64,000 nt of DNA from Spodoptera frugiperda (taxonomy: Eukaryota > Arthropoda > Insecta > Lepidoptera > Noctuidae), in contig NC_064236.1 of NCBI RefSeq assembly GCF_023101765.2, positions 20,513,571 to 20,577,570 on the forward strand, given 5' to 3'. Within the stretch, counting starts at the first letter, position 1. Every line of letters starts with the position of its first letter. The notes beneath the pieces are model-generated. The model had not been told where the DNA came from, searched no databases, and saw only the letters and a list, made by a program, of their open reading frames with translations. Made by a program: the position numbers and the translations under genes. Positions 1-11,438 of the stretch are shown piece after piece.

Positions 1-1166
1 TAGGTCCGGATTACAAGATTTTATTCGGTATTTCTTGAAGTTATGGCTCAGCGAAAACATACGCCACGCAACACGGGCGATAGTGTGACGTAGGTAGCTC
101 AACTATAAAATACATGTGTCTGTAATAATTCTGTTGTGCAGCCTTACTGTTGTAATCTTCATATTCCCAGGTAAAGGAATGTAACTATTTTGAGACGATC
201 GACAGCTTATGATATTCGGGAGCAGACTCCACAAGACAGGTGACGAGCTGTACTCTGGACACAAAACGTATTCAGTAAAATGTACGAAATACAGCAGTAT
301 TGGCTGACACCCTCCGGCAACATTCCCGTGTTTGAAACACATCTACTATTCAGATATATCTCTAAAATTGTTGGTGAATTTTCCCAAGCATTTGATAATG
401 ATACGAAATCCCCTGACAGAGAAAATTAGATTTCATATGCAAGCAGACATATAAAGTTATTACGAGAGCACTGTGTGGCGCATTGTCAAAGAGAAATTAT
501 AATGGGGGGGATATGTACTCGCAGTGTTAGTTCGTGCAGTGACCAGGAGCTGACAATTTGCAAATATAGAGTGTAATGTTACAGTGTTTCATTACTCATT
601 GAATCAAACGCTAACAAATTAAACAAAACCGCAGTACTCAATGAACAAAGCGCAATAATTAAAACAATCCATCCGCTGCTGTGGCCCATTCGATCCGTGT
701 CCCGGCTGGAGCGTGTTGTGTTCACAGTTCGAGTTCCAACAATGGACCCATACACCCTGGGCATCGTTTAGGGTTACAAAGCCGCCCGCTGTTCCCGTAA
801 ACTAATAGTAGCCTGCGGACAGCTCACATTCGCCACTTTCAATAATTAAATAACGACCGTTTCATTGTGCAATATACATAGAAATTGTGTATTTATAAAT
901 CATCTCTGGTTCGGTTTCCGAGTCAAGTAGTTTTATAAGGTTAGTGATTTTTTTGAATTCTGTATTCTTACGGAGGATTGCCCTTAATTATCCCTATGTC
1001 TACTTTGTGGGGGAATCAATGTTTAAAGTAAAATATGGATATAAGTGTAATGAAAATGTAAGTTACACAAGTATACATAAGTAGGTATACGTGGGGTGGA
1101 TGAAGCTTCACTTCATCTTCTTCAGACAAAAGTAAAAAAAGTTTAGACAAGTAACTTTGTGTGCAG
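1..1166. other. SMYD4 upstream intronic or flanking sequence, no gene recognised
   Basis: This stretch lies upstream of the first SMYD4 exon I can place. That exon starts in mid-codon, so earlier exons must exist, either in this stretch or left of the window. I found no segment here with both a splice border and a SMYD4-like reading frame. The sequence is AT-rich. A minus-strand open frame at 579-764 has no recognisable domain and is not called. Confidence 0.5.
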
Positions 1167-4100
1167 GTGCCGGTGAAGCCACTCGCGCCAAGGTGTCGTA
1201 CGAGCTGGCTGGCAGACTGCTGGGTGCCGATGAGACTGCCAAGGCACAGCTGGCTGAAGACATTGCTGGCCTGGACTACTCGGCGCAGCCCAAACAGACA
1301 TCTCAGAAACCTGGTGAGTGCACATACATGCCACTTCATCATCAGCCCGTAATTAATGGAGTTCAATCAAGTATTTTAGGAGTTTTGCCAAATTTTATTC
1401 GAAACTGATTGTCTTTTGCGTACATATGATCACACATATTGTGAATCAAAATACAGGTAAATTCAGTCATTCAGTCCTATTTCAAAATATTGAAAAGATA
1501 AATATAAAATGCATTTGCCTAGCAATTCCCTGTATTTCAATTTGATACGACGCATAAAAGGTTTCACCGCAGGGTGGGATGCTTGGGCTCGCTGTCATTG
1601 TGGGCTCGCTGTCATTGCAGCGGTAAGTCCCCTCTTTGAGGAGTGGCTAGAGAGGCGCCACGGCGTCCTCACCTACCGCCTGACGCAGGTGCTTACCGGA
1701 CATGGAAGCTTCGGTAGGTTCCTGTTTCTGATTGGGCGGGAGGAAACGCCCGGGTGTCATCACTGCGAAGACCGCCCGGAGGACACGGTGGAACATACGC
1801 TTGCGGTCTGCCCTGCGTGGGCTGAGCACCGCCGTATCCTCAGGGATGTGGTCGGCGACGGCGCCCTCTCGCGTCCGGCACTGATACAAGCCATGGTGCG
1901 GAGCGAGGGGGACTGGGATGCCGTCTCCTCCTTCTGCGAAGCAGTCATGCTAGCTAAGGAGGAGGCGGGGCGCGTGAGAGAAAGAACCTCTTCACGCCCC
2001 AGCCGTCGCGAGAGACACTCCGGGCGTCGGGGATCGCGCGACGATCTCCGGCCACCGTAAGTGCGGGTCTGCGGACGACGAGCAAGGGTAGCTCGCCGCC
2101 CGACCAGAACCAGACCCGTGCGTGCGGCGCGTCGCGTTCTGCGCGCGCCTCAAAGAGCCATCAGACCACCACAGATGGGGCCCAGTAGGGCTGATGCCTA
2201 ATCCGGAGCTGCGGACAACCTAGCGGGTTTACCGGGGCTCCGGCTCGACGGGCAGGAGTAGGAACGGGGTGGTTTTTAGTCAGTAAGAGTCTGACACTCC
2301 CTCTCGCCTCGCCCAAGGCGGGAGAAGTCATTGGATGATTTTCCACCCTAAAAAAAAAAAAAAAAAAAAAAAAAAGGGTGGGATGCTGCAACCTATACGA
2401 TGCGTTATCATGCGGCGGGAATTGAAGCCGTGTCCTACTAAATGTCGCGTCGTTAACAATGCACGTAATTTTTGTATTTACCTGATGAGACATTTTAAAT
2501 ATCATACAAAGGCAGATTACTGATTTCCGGATATAAATACACAAAACAAATACATTTCATTTGTTATAACATTGTTGTGTACATACTGCTCTAAATAAAC
2601 CGGATTTGTGTGTGGGATATTGTTTTAAATAAATGTTGTATCTCTTTTATAACAATAAATAAATAGGTGAAAACAATTAATTAATTATTTTTGAAGCCTT
2701 TATTCTATTCATATCTTGCAATCACCTTAGAATTGAACCAAATACAAAAGAAGTATTCATCGGATATTGATATCGAAACAACTTTGGACATTGGCCACAC
2801 ACCCACACTATACGTATAGAGGACACACTGCCGTAGTGACGTGGTGCAGTATGGGAGTACCCAGAAACCGGGCAGTAGCCGGGCGGCCCTCTATCGGAGG
2901 GACGTCAGAGGTGTCGGTCCAGGATCTCCGGCTGCCAACGCGGCGAATCCCGCCGGAAATGTTGACAGCCGCCCACTCGGACATGCAGGCGGAAATAGAA
3001 AGGTTTCGTGCCATGTCCAGTCTTGTTTCACCAGTCATGTTACCGCTACATTGACAACTCGTTTAACTCGCATACACGCTCCATTTAGGACTCGGTACAT
3101 GTACAGTTGTACACTGTGATGTTCTCTCGTTCGGTTTCATTTTGTGAGTACAAACAGTACTCACATGACGTCACGATACAATTTTAGATTCAGTAAGATT
3201 TGTAAAGTAGGTCACCAAAATATTTTCATATAATCTCGTACGTTAAACACCAAATTGAATACACTTTGGTATTATTCTGTACTAGTTGTCTATAAACATT
3301 TACTAACAGCTCTTCAATAATAGCTCTAAAGAATATCAAAGAAAGTGGGAATGGGTCAAGAAGTTCTCGGAGCGCAGTCTTGTAGAGAAATATTTTAATT
3401 TTCCTTTGAGCAAACCATTTTATGAAACAATCTAGTTTTTAATATTGCTTAACATTTAATTTCAGTGACGTCACTGACCGGTGGAGCGAAACAGAACATG
3501 CCGTCTCTGTCTAAATTACTGAAAATAGCTGAAGAAGAAACAAAGGTATTTACGTGCCGAGCCTTAACTAATTGTTTAGATAGCATTATAATTAAGAACA
3601 TCTTTCTTTCCTTCCGTATACCAGTTTAGTGATCATGTTAGCCGTTTCTGTGATATTGAGTATGCGTTGAAATAGAAAGTATTAACTTGTAGAAAAATAA
3701 TTATGTTTAAGTACAGGATAATCAAGAACTGCATGTCGTAGCCCAATCGCTACGACATCCAGTTCCCTGCGCGTAGCCGTAGCGATGCCGTAGCCGTAGC
3801 GATGCCGTAGCACTCTTGTAACATTGTCTCTTGGAAAGAAATAGCTCGCAGTACTCGTGAATTGAAGCTACGACCACTCTAACGTCGCTAACGTAATAAA
3901 AGCACACGAACATAAACCACTTCGGACTGAAATAAGTGTAAACTAATTTAGCTGCAGTTTTTTAAAAGTAAAGAAACATTATTGAATATGATTTATGTAA
4001 AACTTTGATGACTTGTTCCACAGGGTCGGTTCGCGGTTGCGAACTCTCCAATAAAGACGGGAGACGTGCTGCTGGTAGACCCGCCGTACGCCGCTTGTCT

Positions 4101-7100
4101 GGTCGCAGACTACTACGGTACTCACTGCTTACATTGTTTTAAGAGGTGAGTGAAATTAACATTATTTTAATGTCTGGCTACAGTTTTTCTAGATATTCAA
4201 GACATTTGTGTTATTGCAGACTAGACGATTGTGAGAATGAAGCTCCGGTCTGGTGTCCGAAATGTTCAGGAGTAGCATTCTGCAGCATCGCTTGCAGGGA
4301 CGCAGCCGTGTCCACGTATCATGCTTATGAATGCCAATTTTTAGATCTCTTTATAGGTGAGCAACATTTACACTATATTATGAGAACATGGAGAACACAA
4401 ATATTGTACAATATTTGGACACTGAGGAATTTTAATCTGGTTCCAGGTTCGGGTATGTCAATACTGAGCCACATAGCGTTACGTATGGTGACGCAGGCGG
4501 GGCTCGACACCAGCTTGTCAATACATGCCAAGTACATCAGCAACGAAGTGAAGACTGTCGAAGGTGCCGTCCTTAATGACATAGAAGGCGTCGCGAAAAA
4601 ATCTAAAATAAAAAGTAGAAAAGAAAGGCTCAATAGATCCAAAAAAGGGCTCAAAAGTTTCACAGAAAAGAATTTCAAAGAAGAAGATGACGAAGTTAAA
4701 GTAGAAGACAAGATGAGTATGGAAGAGAAGTTGGAGCTGCGGGCGGCGCAGACATACGCGCTGTGCACGCACTCCGACCAGAGGAAGGGAGAGGATTATT
4801 TGAAGCGGACGGTAATGTCGCTGTTCCTCACTGAATGTTTGAAAAAAGCTGGTTTCTTCAAAAAGTGTAAACAAGAAAATTTAGAAAAAGGTACATAAGT
4901 GACTACTATACCTACCTACAGATTAAAATAAAACAATATATGAAAATGAGCTGATGTTCTCATTACATCCACAGCACACTTGGCCATCATCGAGCTGATC
5001 CTCCGCAACCTGCAGCTGCTGCAGTTCAACGCGCACGAGATCTACGAGACTGTGCGCGGCGCACACACCTTCTCGGGCTCCAAGCCGGTCTACATCGCCG
5101 TGGGGATCTACCCGATAGGAGCCTTGTTCAACCACGAGTGCTACCCGAGTGCAATCAGGTAATTAAAATATCAATGAAAATCGTCACAAATGGTGACACT
5201 ATATACGATTTCAAATTCATATAGAGAATGTATGTGTCTAGGCACTTCGAAGGTCGAAGCATTGTGCTGCGGGCGACGAGACCCCTGTCCCCGGGGAGGT
5301 GGTCGCTGAGAACTATGGCCCCCACTTCATGACGCGCGGCCTCAAGGAGCGCCAGCGGTCCCTGGCCTCCCGCTACTGGTTCCGATGTGACTGCCTCGCC
5401 TGCAAGGAGGACTGGCCCACTCTCAAGCAGATGAGCGGAGACACTCCGCCGTACATCAGGTTGACATTTGATTAAGTATTGCGCTTTGATGTTGTAGTTA
5501 GAAACAGAGCGAGAGATCTCGTAAACTAAACTAGTATACACACATGTAAAACATACTACACAATAATAATTACTGAAAAAAGAAAATTCTATCACAGTTA
5601 TATTTTAGCTGCTGATAAAGTAAATAATTATGTCAAGGATGTAGCGAGTAGGATTGTAACAGTTCCCGTCGAGTGGCTCATTAGGAGATGGCCGCTCGAC
5701 GCGTCTCCTCGTTGAACTTGCAACTCCAATCGAGTACTCAAGTACTTATCGATTGGCACAATAGACAATAACCCCTGCTGTTACACAAATAAGTCGTCAA
5801 ATACACTATTCAGTAAATGCAAAAACACAAGTCCTGATCGACTAAATGATCAAAGTGAGCAGCTCATTGTGTCAGAGAAACATAATTATCTTGTGCCACA
5901 ATAACACGGCAACTAAGCGATGGTTGTGTCCCTCCTCCCAGATGCCCCAACATAGAGTGCGCGGGCAAGTTCCGCGCCAACCTGCAGTACCTGCCCAGCC
6001 GCTGCAGCCGCTGCTCCACGCCCATCAGCCGGGACCTCGTCAAGATCCACATGGAGACTGTCAACCGGTGCGTCAAACAATACCAGGTGCGTATCAACTA
6101 CTCAATACATTATATTAAAATAGCCCGCCCCAGCTGCAATGGTGATATATTATGCATGTATTATACATATAAACCTTCCTCTTGAATCACTCTATCAAAA
6201 TCCGTTGCGTATTTTTAAAGATTTAAGTTTACAGAGGGAAATAGAGACAGAAAAAACGACTTTGTTTTTGTTGTGATCAGTACGGTATTTATTTATTTTC
6301 ATACGAGTGTAGCCTGCAATTCCTGATGCAATATATGTAAGTGTTAGTACTCCAAGCCTAGAAACTTAAGTATAAGTAACAACCTAATTACCTTTTACCT
6401 ACTTTTGGAGTTAAGGTAATGTTACACTGAATATATAGGTACTACCCTACCTACCCCTTCGGGAATTAAAAGCCTATTAACACTAAATACTCTATAATAA
6501 CTACCTAAATCTCTACTGAATTGAACTTTCATTCAAATAATCAAATTGTAAGTTTATTTCAGACTTAATTCGCAACGTTATTAAGGTTCATAATGAGATG
6601 TCAATATTAGATAAAGACCCGAATGTTTGTCAGACGTTTTGTGTGAGATTACAGATCTAATATGAATACAAAGTAGCAGCCTTAATGGTTAAAGCTACAC
6701 AGAAATAATATATGACAGAAATGTTCTCCTTAAAATGGTTTAAAAAATATTCCACGACAGCAAATGTCTATCTCTTATGGTTGATTTACAATAACACGTA
6801 TAACTCCCGATAGCTTAGCAGTTCGGAGCTTTCATATTATATTTGTCTACTCTTACGTTTATAACACTCTCATTCATTAATTCATTCATCTATACATATA
6901 ATAAATCTGTAAAAGGGTCAAGTCTGTTCATTGAAAATATAGAAAAAATAAATAGCAGGGGGTGTTACTGGATCGATACCAAGCCCAAATATGTGATTTT
7001 TTTTTGTCTGTCTGTCTATACAATGTGATAGGGGTGAGACTTCTAACCCGTTAAGGCTGAGTTCTACATCTAATTTTATCAACAAAAGTTTTTACTTTTT

Positions 7101-10100
7101 TTGATATCAAAGGTTGGATACGTCGTAGAAACAAAAAAAACGACAAACGGTAGCTAATAACCTTGGCTAACTAATTCATTACTTTTTCATATGTTTGATA
7201 ATGTTTTGGTGAGAAAAGAAATCATTTGTGCATTATTTTTACCGAAAAAATCACTATTTTTCAATATTTTCAATTTGGGGTTCAAGAAGTCCCGCCCCTA
7301 TCACATTGTATATGTTCAGGCATCACGTGGAAACTAACGGTTCGATTTCGATGAAACTTGGTATAATTATATCTTATTATCCTGGGCATAAAATAGGTTG
7401 ATTATCTTGGAAAAATACGTAGAAAAAAATCTTTATTTTTCAGTTTTATTCTACAGAACACGAGCTCAACAGCAGTAGCTCAATAGAGAGATCTCCTTAA
7501 TTATTATGGGCCTCGCCGTATTTGGGTCCAATAGATACATATTTATAACATGTCATTGTCAGAGTTACTCAAAATGGAGAAATAAAACTTCCACGCGAAG
7601 ACCGACATCCGCGCGGACGGAGTCGCGGGCGGAAGCTAGTAATAATAATAAATATTTATTCGCCGAAATATGGTACAAAAAAGGTGGTAACAGTAATTGG
7701 GTAGTTTCCTAGGTCAAAAATAAATTATTTTAATACATATTTCAATATAATAAAAAATATCCCAAAATAATCGTATTTTCATTCATTCATTTGACGATAT
7801 ACTTATTTATTTAATTTTTCTTGCTATTTTTTGCGTAATAAGTATGCTATTTGACGCAAAAAAATATGACGTCATAATTTGCAATGTCATACAAAAATCA
7901 TAGAAAAGTAACGTTTTTGACATTTCGATAAAAGCATTGAATTTGACTAGTAGGATAATACCCTTTTATGTATCTAAACACATTTCGCCTTCAGTAGGCA
8001 TGCGAAAACTTAAAGAACTTAAATAACCCCATTATTATATAAAATTATATTCTATACTTAAAAAAATCTTCTAGGGTATAGAAGCACTTTTCAATAAGCC
8101 AGTCTATTAATTTTCTTTTAAATTTCGTGGTAGGTAGCTCTCTTATTTCTCTAGGAATATTATTATATATATTAATTATCATCATTGAACTATTTTTCTT
8201 ATGTAAAGTACTTCTACATCTTTCCATTCTTAATTTTGTAGGATCCCTCTGTTTAAATTTACAATTCTCACTAACCTTAGGATATAATTGAGGATAGTTT
8301 CGTACAAACATACCTATCTCAGCAATGTATAGGGATACCACAGTTATAACACGTAATTTTTTGAAAAGTGGTCTGCACGATTCTATTGGACTAACACCGC
8401 ATATAGCCCTAATACATTTTTTTTTGTACAACGAAAACTTTGTTTATATCTGTAGAATTACCCCAGAGAACCAGACCATACCTCAAAACAGATTGCACAT
8501 AGCCATAATATGCTGTGTGAGTGTTAGCACTCTGACAGCATTTCTTTAATGCATATACAAATCTATTAAGTTTTTTACATGTAGTGTCTATTTGCATCTT
8601 CCAATTACAATTTTCGTCCAATATTAAACCTAAAAATTTTACACTCTTTTGTTTTGATATTTCCTCACCATTGTATACGAGGTTAATCTTTTGTGGCACT
8701 TGCTTATAATTACTGAATTGTATAAAATTAGTTTTTGACAGGTTTATTTGTAAATCGTTAACGTTGAGCCAATCAATTATTATGTGTAAAATACTGTGAA
8801 CGGTTTGGCCATCCTTACTAACTTCCGGTATTATAATTGAAATGTCGTCTGCAAACATAACGCATTTATAGTGAGTAACATTAGGAACATCATTTATATA
8901 CAAAAGAAACAGGAGAGGCCCCAGAATACTGCCTTGGGGAACTCCTGATTTATTTACTTTAAATTGAGATTTATAAGTGGTTGACACTTGTTAATATTTG
9001 TCACTTCTACGCACTGCTTTCTGTTATCTAAGTAGCTTCGGAGCCAATTTATAGCTGGACCTCTAATTCCATAATATTCGCATTTCGCAAGCAATTTCTC
9101 ATGGTTAACTAAATCGAAAGCTTTGCTCATATCTATAACCGTAAAAAGCCATAAAAAGACTACTGTGACCGGACGTTTATTATCTATACTCTCTGTAACA
9201 GATTTAACTAATGAGTATGCTGCTAACGTAGTTGATTTTCCTTTCTGGAAACCGTTTTGCTCCTCATTTATTACTCTGCATTTATTAAGATAAACATTTA
9301 GTCTATTGTGCATGACTTTTTCATAAATCTTTGACAGTATCGGGATTAAGGTGACAGGTCTGTAGTTGTTTACGTCTAACTGACATCCCTTCTTGAAAAG
9401 GGGTTTAACTATTGATATGCGAAGCTTTTCAAGGAAAACACTATTTGAAAAAGAAATGTTGATTAGATAAGCTAGCACTTGCGATATTATTAAGCTTTTA
9501 TGATGTTTATGCTGATTTCGTCATAACCTACAGACCTTTTATTATTCAGTGAATTTATTATTCGTAAGATTTCATCATCAGTACACGGTCTTAGAAAGAA
9601 GCTATGATTATTTTTTATTATTGAATTTGTACTGTCTAAGTGTGCCGGGATTTTTTCCGGGCGCTTATGTGTGTTAGGCTTTGCGAACTTTCGCGCAGGT
9701 ACGTTCGTGTACAAAACTATTATTGCAATTTTTTTTGCAGCTTTTGATTTAGGGTTTGCTAAAATGCTTTGAATCAAGCCTACATCCCGTCTATTTAATT
9801 TCAGTTCATTCAGCAACGAAAAATTATATTTAGATGCACTATTTGCTGTATTAAGGACGGTTCAGCTATTTAGGAAAGGCACAATGTTACATTCAAAGAT
9901 TATGTAATTATAATATTGTAACCATAAAACAAGCAACTACTAAGAATTACAAAAAATATTTTCAATTAACAATTTCGTCGATTTTGAGCTTTATTGACTT
10001 TGTAATAAGGCTGACAAACAGTATACCTAGACGTATACTGTTTATCAGCCTTAGTAGACTTCATGTTGTGTATCATATGAACTTACCTTACCTTCAGGGT

Positions 10101-10895
10101 TCAGGCCACGTCAGGCTGGTACGGTACAATTCCCGTGTTTACTCAAATTAAATCAAATCGAGTTTGAAAATATTACGTCGGCTACTTGCAGAGAATTTGA
10201 AATCTATAGAATGGGTGTACATCATTACGGCCAACTAATCAGGGTGACTATAGCCTGCTTGTCTCATAACTATTACAAATACTTATTTACCAAACATCTT
10301 GCTGTCTCCCCTAACGCCATCTACAATATAATTGCTCAACTATTTTCTTTAAGTTTTGTTGTAATGAAATATAAGTATTGTATCGGAGTACGTACCTACT
10401 TTGAGATATATGCTAAATCAAACACTAACTATAATTTGTTTGTTATATAGATAAACAATGTTTTTCTATTCCATGTACATTGTACAAGATATTGCCTTGA
10501 TATTATTAGCGAAACCATAACATTGGACCTCTACTGGTTACCTACCAAGCAAAGTTCTATACAAACCCATCATGTGTCGTTAGCTGTCTTATGAAGCAAC
10601 ACGATAGGTAACATTCACGTAGTGTCATGTTCTCCTCTGACTAAAGTGTACATCTCTCGTCTTCTAGGAAGGTGCTAGGTTAATGGAAGAAGAGCGTACT
10701 GAGGAAGCGATCACAGTGATGTGTGAAGCCATCGACTTGTTCCACGAGGTAGCTCGGGCTCCGCACCGGGACACGCACCTCGCGCAGGAGGCGCTGCGCT
10801 CGTGCTTCGCCACCGCAGGCAACGTGCACCGCGCCAGGGAGCCCGAGCGAGACCACCAGGCCAACCAGACCAGCGACACCTCCACTTCAATTTAG
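1167..10895 (+). CDS. Smyd4: SMYD4-like SET and MYND domain protein, 3' nine exons
   Basis: Likely protein lysine methyltransferase of the SMYD4 group. Exons: 1167-1313, 3466-3545, 4024-4145, 4220-4356, 4447-4890, 4975-5158, 5242-5459, 5942-6086, 10668-10895. All have AG/GT borders and join in one frame except for one base missing in the seventh exon. About 568 codons are visible and the N-terminal exons are missing. The order is a helical end of a TPR-like region, the start of the SET domain (GRFAVANSPIKTGDVLLV), a MYND zinc finger at 4130-4340 (CLHC, WCPKC, FCSIAC, HAYEC), a Lys/Glu-rich insert (4560-4740), the SET core with NHEC where NHSC is usual, GEVVAENYGPH and a Cys-rich post-SET (CDCLAC, CPNIEC, CSRC), then a short helical C-terminus ending in TAG. 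The gene converges on the ODF2-like gene. Family assignment is firm; activity is inferred. Confidence 0.88.
1571..1583. repeat. Target-site duplication, left copy
   Basis: The 13-mer agggtgggatgct occurs here and again at 2375-2387, exactly flanking the R1-like LINE and directly after its poly-A. Such duplications are the mark of target-primed LINE insertion. Removing 1584-2387 gives back the empty site. Confidence 0.9.
1584..2374 (+). mobile_element. 5'-truncated R1-like non-LTR retrotransposon
   Basis: This is the 3' end of a LINE inserted in the SMYD4 intron, in the sense orientation. The open frame to 2060 encodes the C-terminal part of an ORF2 protein, with a zinc-knuckle pattern CHHC...H...C (residues near CHHCEDRPEDTVEHTLAVCP) and the Arg/Ser-rich tail seen in lepidopteran R1-type pol proteins. 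A 3' UTR of about 290 bp follows and ends in an uninterrupted A-run (2350-2375). Reverse transcriptase and endonuclease are absent, so it is dead on arrival. The 13-bp target-site duplication is perfect and the A-run is long, so the insertion is probably young. A related, internally deleted tail lies at 35,881-36,186. The R1 clade is my best reading; another Jockey-superfamily clade is possible. Confidence 0.82.
2388..3465. other. Rest of the SMYD4 intron, with a GC-rich coding-like patch
   Basis: Most of the stretch is AT-rich. At 2840-3050 there is a GC-rich patch with two overlapping open frames; one reads through a polar helical segment (RRIPPEMLTAAHSDMQAEIE) to a stop at 3054. No good acceptor precedes it and I recognise no domain. 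It may be an old exon, an unidentified transposon piece or chance. Confidence 0.35.
3760..3812. repeat. Short GC-rich tandem repeat in a SMYD4 intron
   Basis: A 17-bp unit (gtagccgtagcgatgcc) repeats a little over two times in the intron between exons 3466-3545 and 4024-4145. Just upstream (3734-3757) an imperfect inverted copy of the same word occurs around tcgctacgaca. It looks like a replication-slippage minisatellite with no evident function. Confidence 0.7.
5293..5296 (+). other. Smyd4: G-run with an apparent one-base deletion in SMYD4
   Basis: Within exon 5242-5459 the frame before this run reads FEGRSIVLRATRPLSP and the frame after it reads EVVAENYGPHFMTRG, both typical SET-domain sequence. 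They are joined by GGGG where GGGGG is needed to encode the usual P-G-E. As written the frame shifts and meets a TGA at 5329-5331. It is either a real disabling mutation or a homopolymer sequencing error; the rest of the gene is intact, so error is more likely. Confidence 0.85.
6087..6888. other. Smyd4: SMYD4 last intron, first part
   Basis: This is AT-rich intron sequence between the donor at 6087 and the Helitron. I see no coding potential, splice-bordered open frame or repeat that I can name. Confidence 0.5.
6889..7639 (+). mobile_element. Non-autonomous Helitron in the SMYD4 last intron
   Basis: The element starts with TC (tctatacatataataaa) after an A at 6888 and ends with CTAG before a T at 7640, the Helitron A^T insertion rule. 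Just inside the 3' end is a CCGCG...CGCGG stem-loop (7609-7630) followed by gcggaagctag. These are the hallmarks of lepidopteran non-autonomous Helitrons. No Rep/helicase reading frame is present. An internal inverted repeat (7017-7044 against 7285-7312, 26 of 28 bases pairing) lies in the body. Confidence 0.85.
7640..8041. other. Smyd4: SMYD4 last intron between Helitron and LINE
   Basis: This is AT-rich intron sequence with no recognisable gene, splice-bordered frame or named repeat. Confidence 0.45.
8042..9816 (-). mobile_element. Antisense LINE (CR1/Jockey-type) reverse transcriptase, inactivated
   Basis: A non-LTR retrotransposon lies antisense in the SMYD4 last intron. Read on the minus strand it gives the region before the RT (9816-9490), then RT fingers and palm (9478-8954) with NYRPVTLIPILSKIYE, QNGFQKGKST and DMSKAFD, then GVPQGSILGPLLFLLYIND and the catalytic FADD (8987-8409), and a C-terminal thumb and tail ending at 8045. 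The frames are broken at about 9,480, 8,960 and 8,430, and an extra six codons (LWLFTV) interrupt the segment before DMSKAFD. No endonuclease domain is visible, so it is 5'-truncated and dead. The clade is uncertain. Confidence 0.85.
10006..10053. repeat. Perfect-looking 21-bp hairpin with 6-nt loop
   Basis: The arms 10006-10026 and 10033-10053 are inverted copies with one mismatch (taaggctgacaaacagtata against its complement) around the spacer ctagac. It sits in the SMYD4 last intron outside the LINE. It may be the remnant of a tiny foldback element; no target duplication was seen. Confidence 0.8.
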
Positions 10896-10979
10896 TTCAT
10901 ACAATAATTGTAATATTGAATATATCGAGATAATGACACAAGCTCCAAGGGAACTTGAACAATGTTCTTCATTTCACAC

Positions 10980-10985
10980 AATAAA
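10980..10985 (+). terminator. Candidate poly-A signal of SMYD4
   Basis: AATAAA lies 85 bases after the SMYD4 stop codon, and no other canonical signal is nearer. The short 3' UTR ends before the duplicated unit begins at 11,134. Confidence 0.5.
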
Positions 10986-11432
10986 TAGGGACAGATGAAA
11001 GGGAGCTCTCGAAATAACATGTGACATAAATGTTCTTCCTCGTGCAAATTTCATCTCGGAGTAATAAAGTTAAGTAAAATTTCTGAGAAAGGTACATGTA
11101 ACCTGATTGGTGGGACGACAGGAGGTAACCAAAGATTCGCCGTGCCATATACATAGCTACCTCAGCTACATGTAGTCGCCGTACATGTTTATATTCACTG
11201 TACCCATGCCATACAAATAAAAATACAAGTAATTTGTCCGATGTTTATTTGTTTTACGTATTAATTTTGGGACAGAACGGGTCCAGCTATCACTATCACC
11301 TACACAATAAATGATGCAGCAAAAGATTCTACATTGTACTAAGACCATTGGCAATGCCAGGAACTAACAATACAATAAATACGAATAGTCTAAGGTCCCT
11401 TCCAAATCCACAAAATTAAAAGCTAAACATTG

Positions 11433-11438
11433 TTTATT
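11433..11438 (-). terminator. Poly-A signal overlapping the ODF2-like stop codon, copy 1
   Basis: On the minus strand the last exon reads ...AAGGAATAAACA, so AATAAA overlaps the TAA stop (11434-11436). This gives a very short 3' UTR if exon 11543-11434 is the true last exon. The same arrangement is at 22,450-22,455 in copy 2. Confidence 0.5.

Noticed and set aside
579..764. 61-codon minus-strand frame with a hydrophobic stretch
   Set aside because: No family, splice or promoter context; it may be chance or part of an unnamed repeat.
2388..2450. A 21-codon frame in the LINE empty site as a genuine alternative last exon of SMYD4
   Set aside because: The main exon chain skips it in perfect phase and the polypyrimidine tract is poor. 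Only the splice hypothesis is reported.
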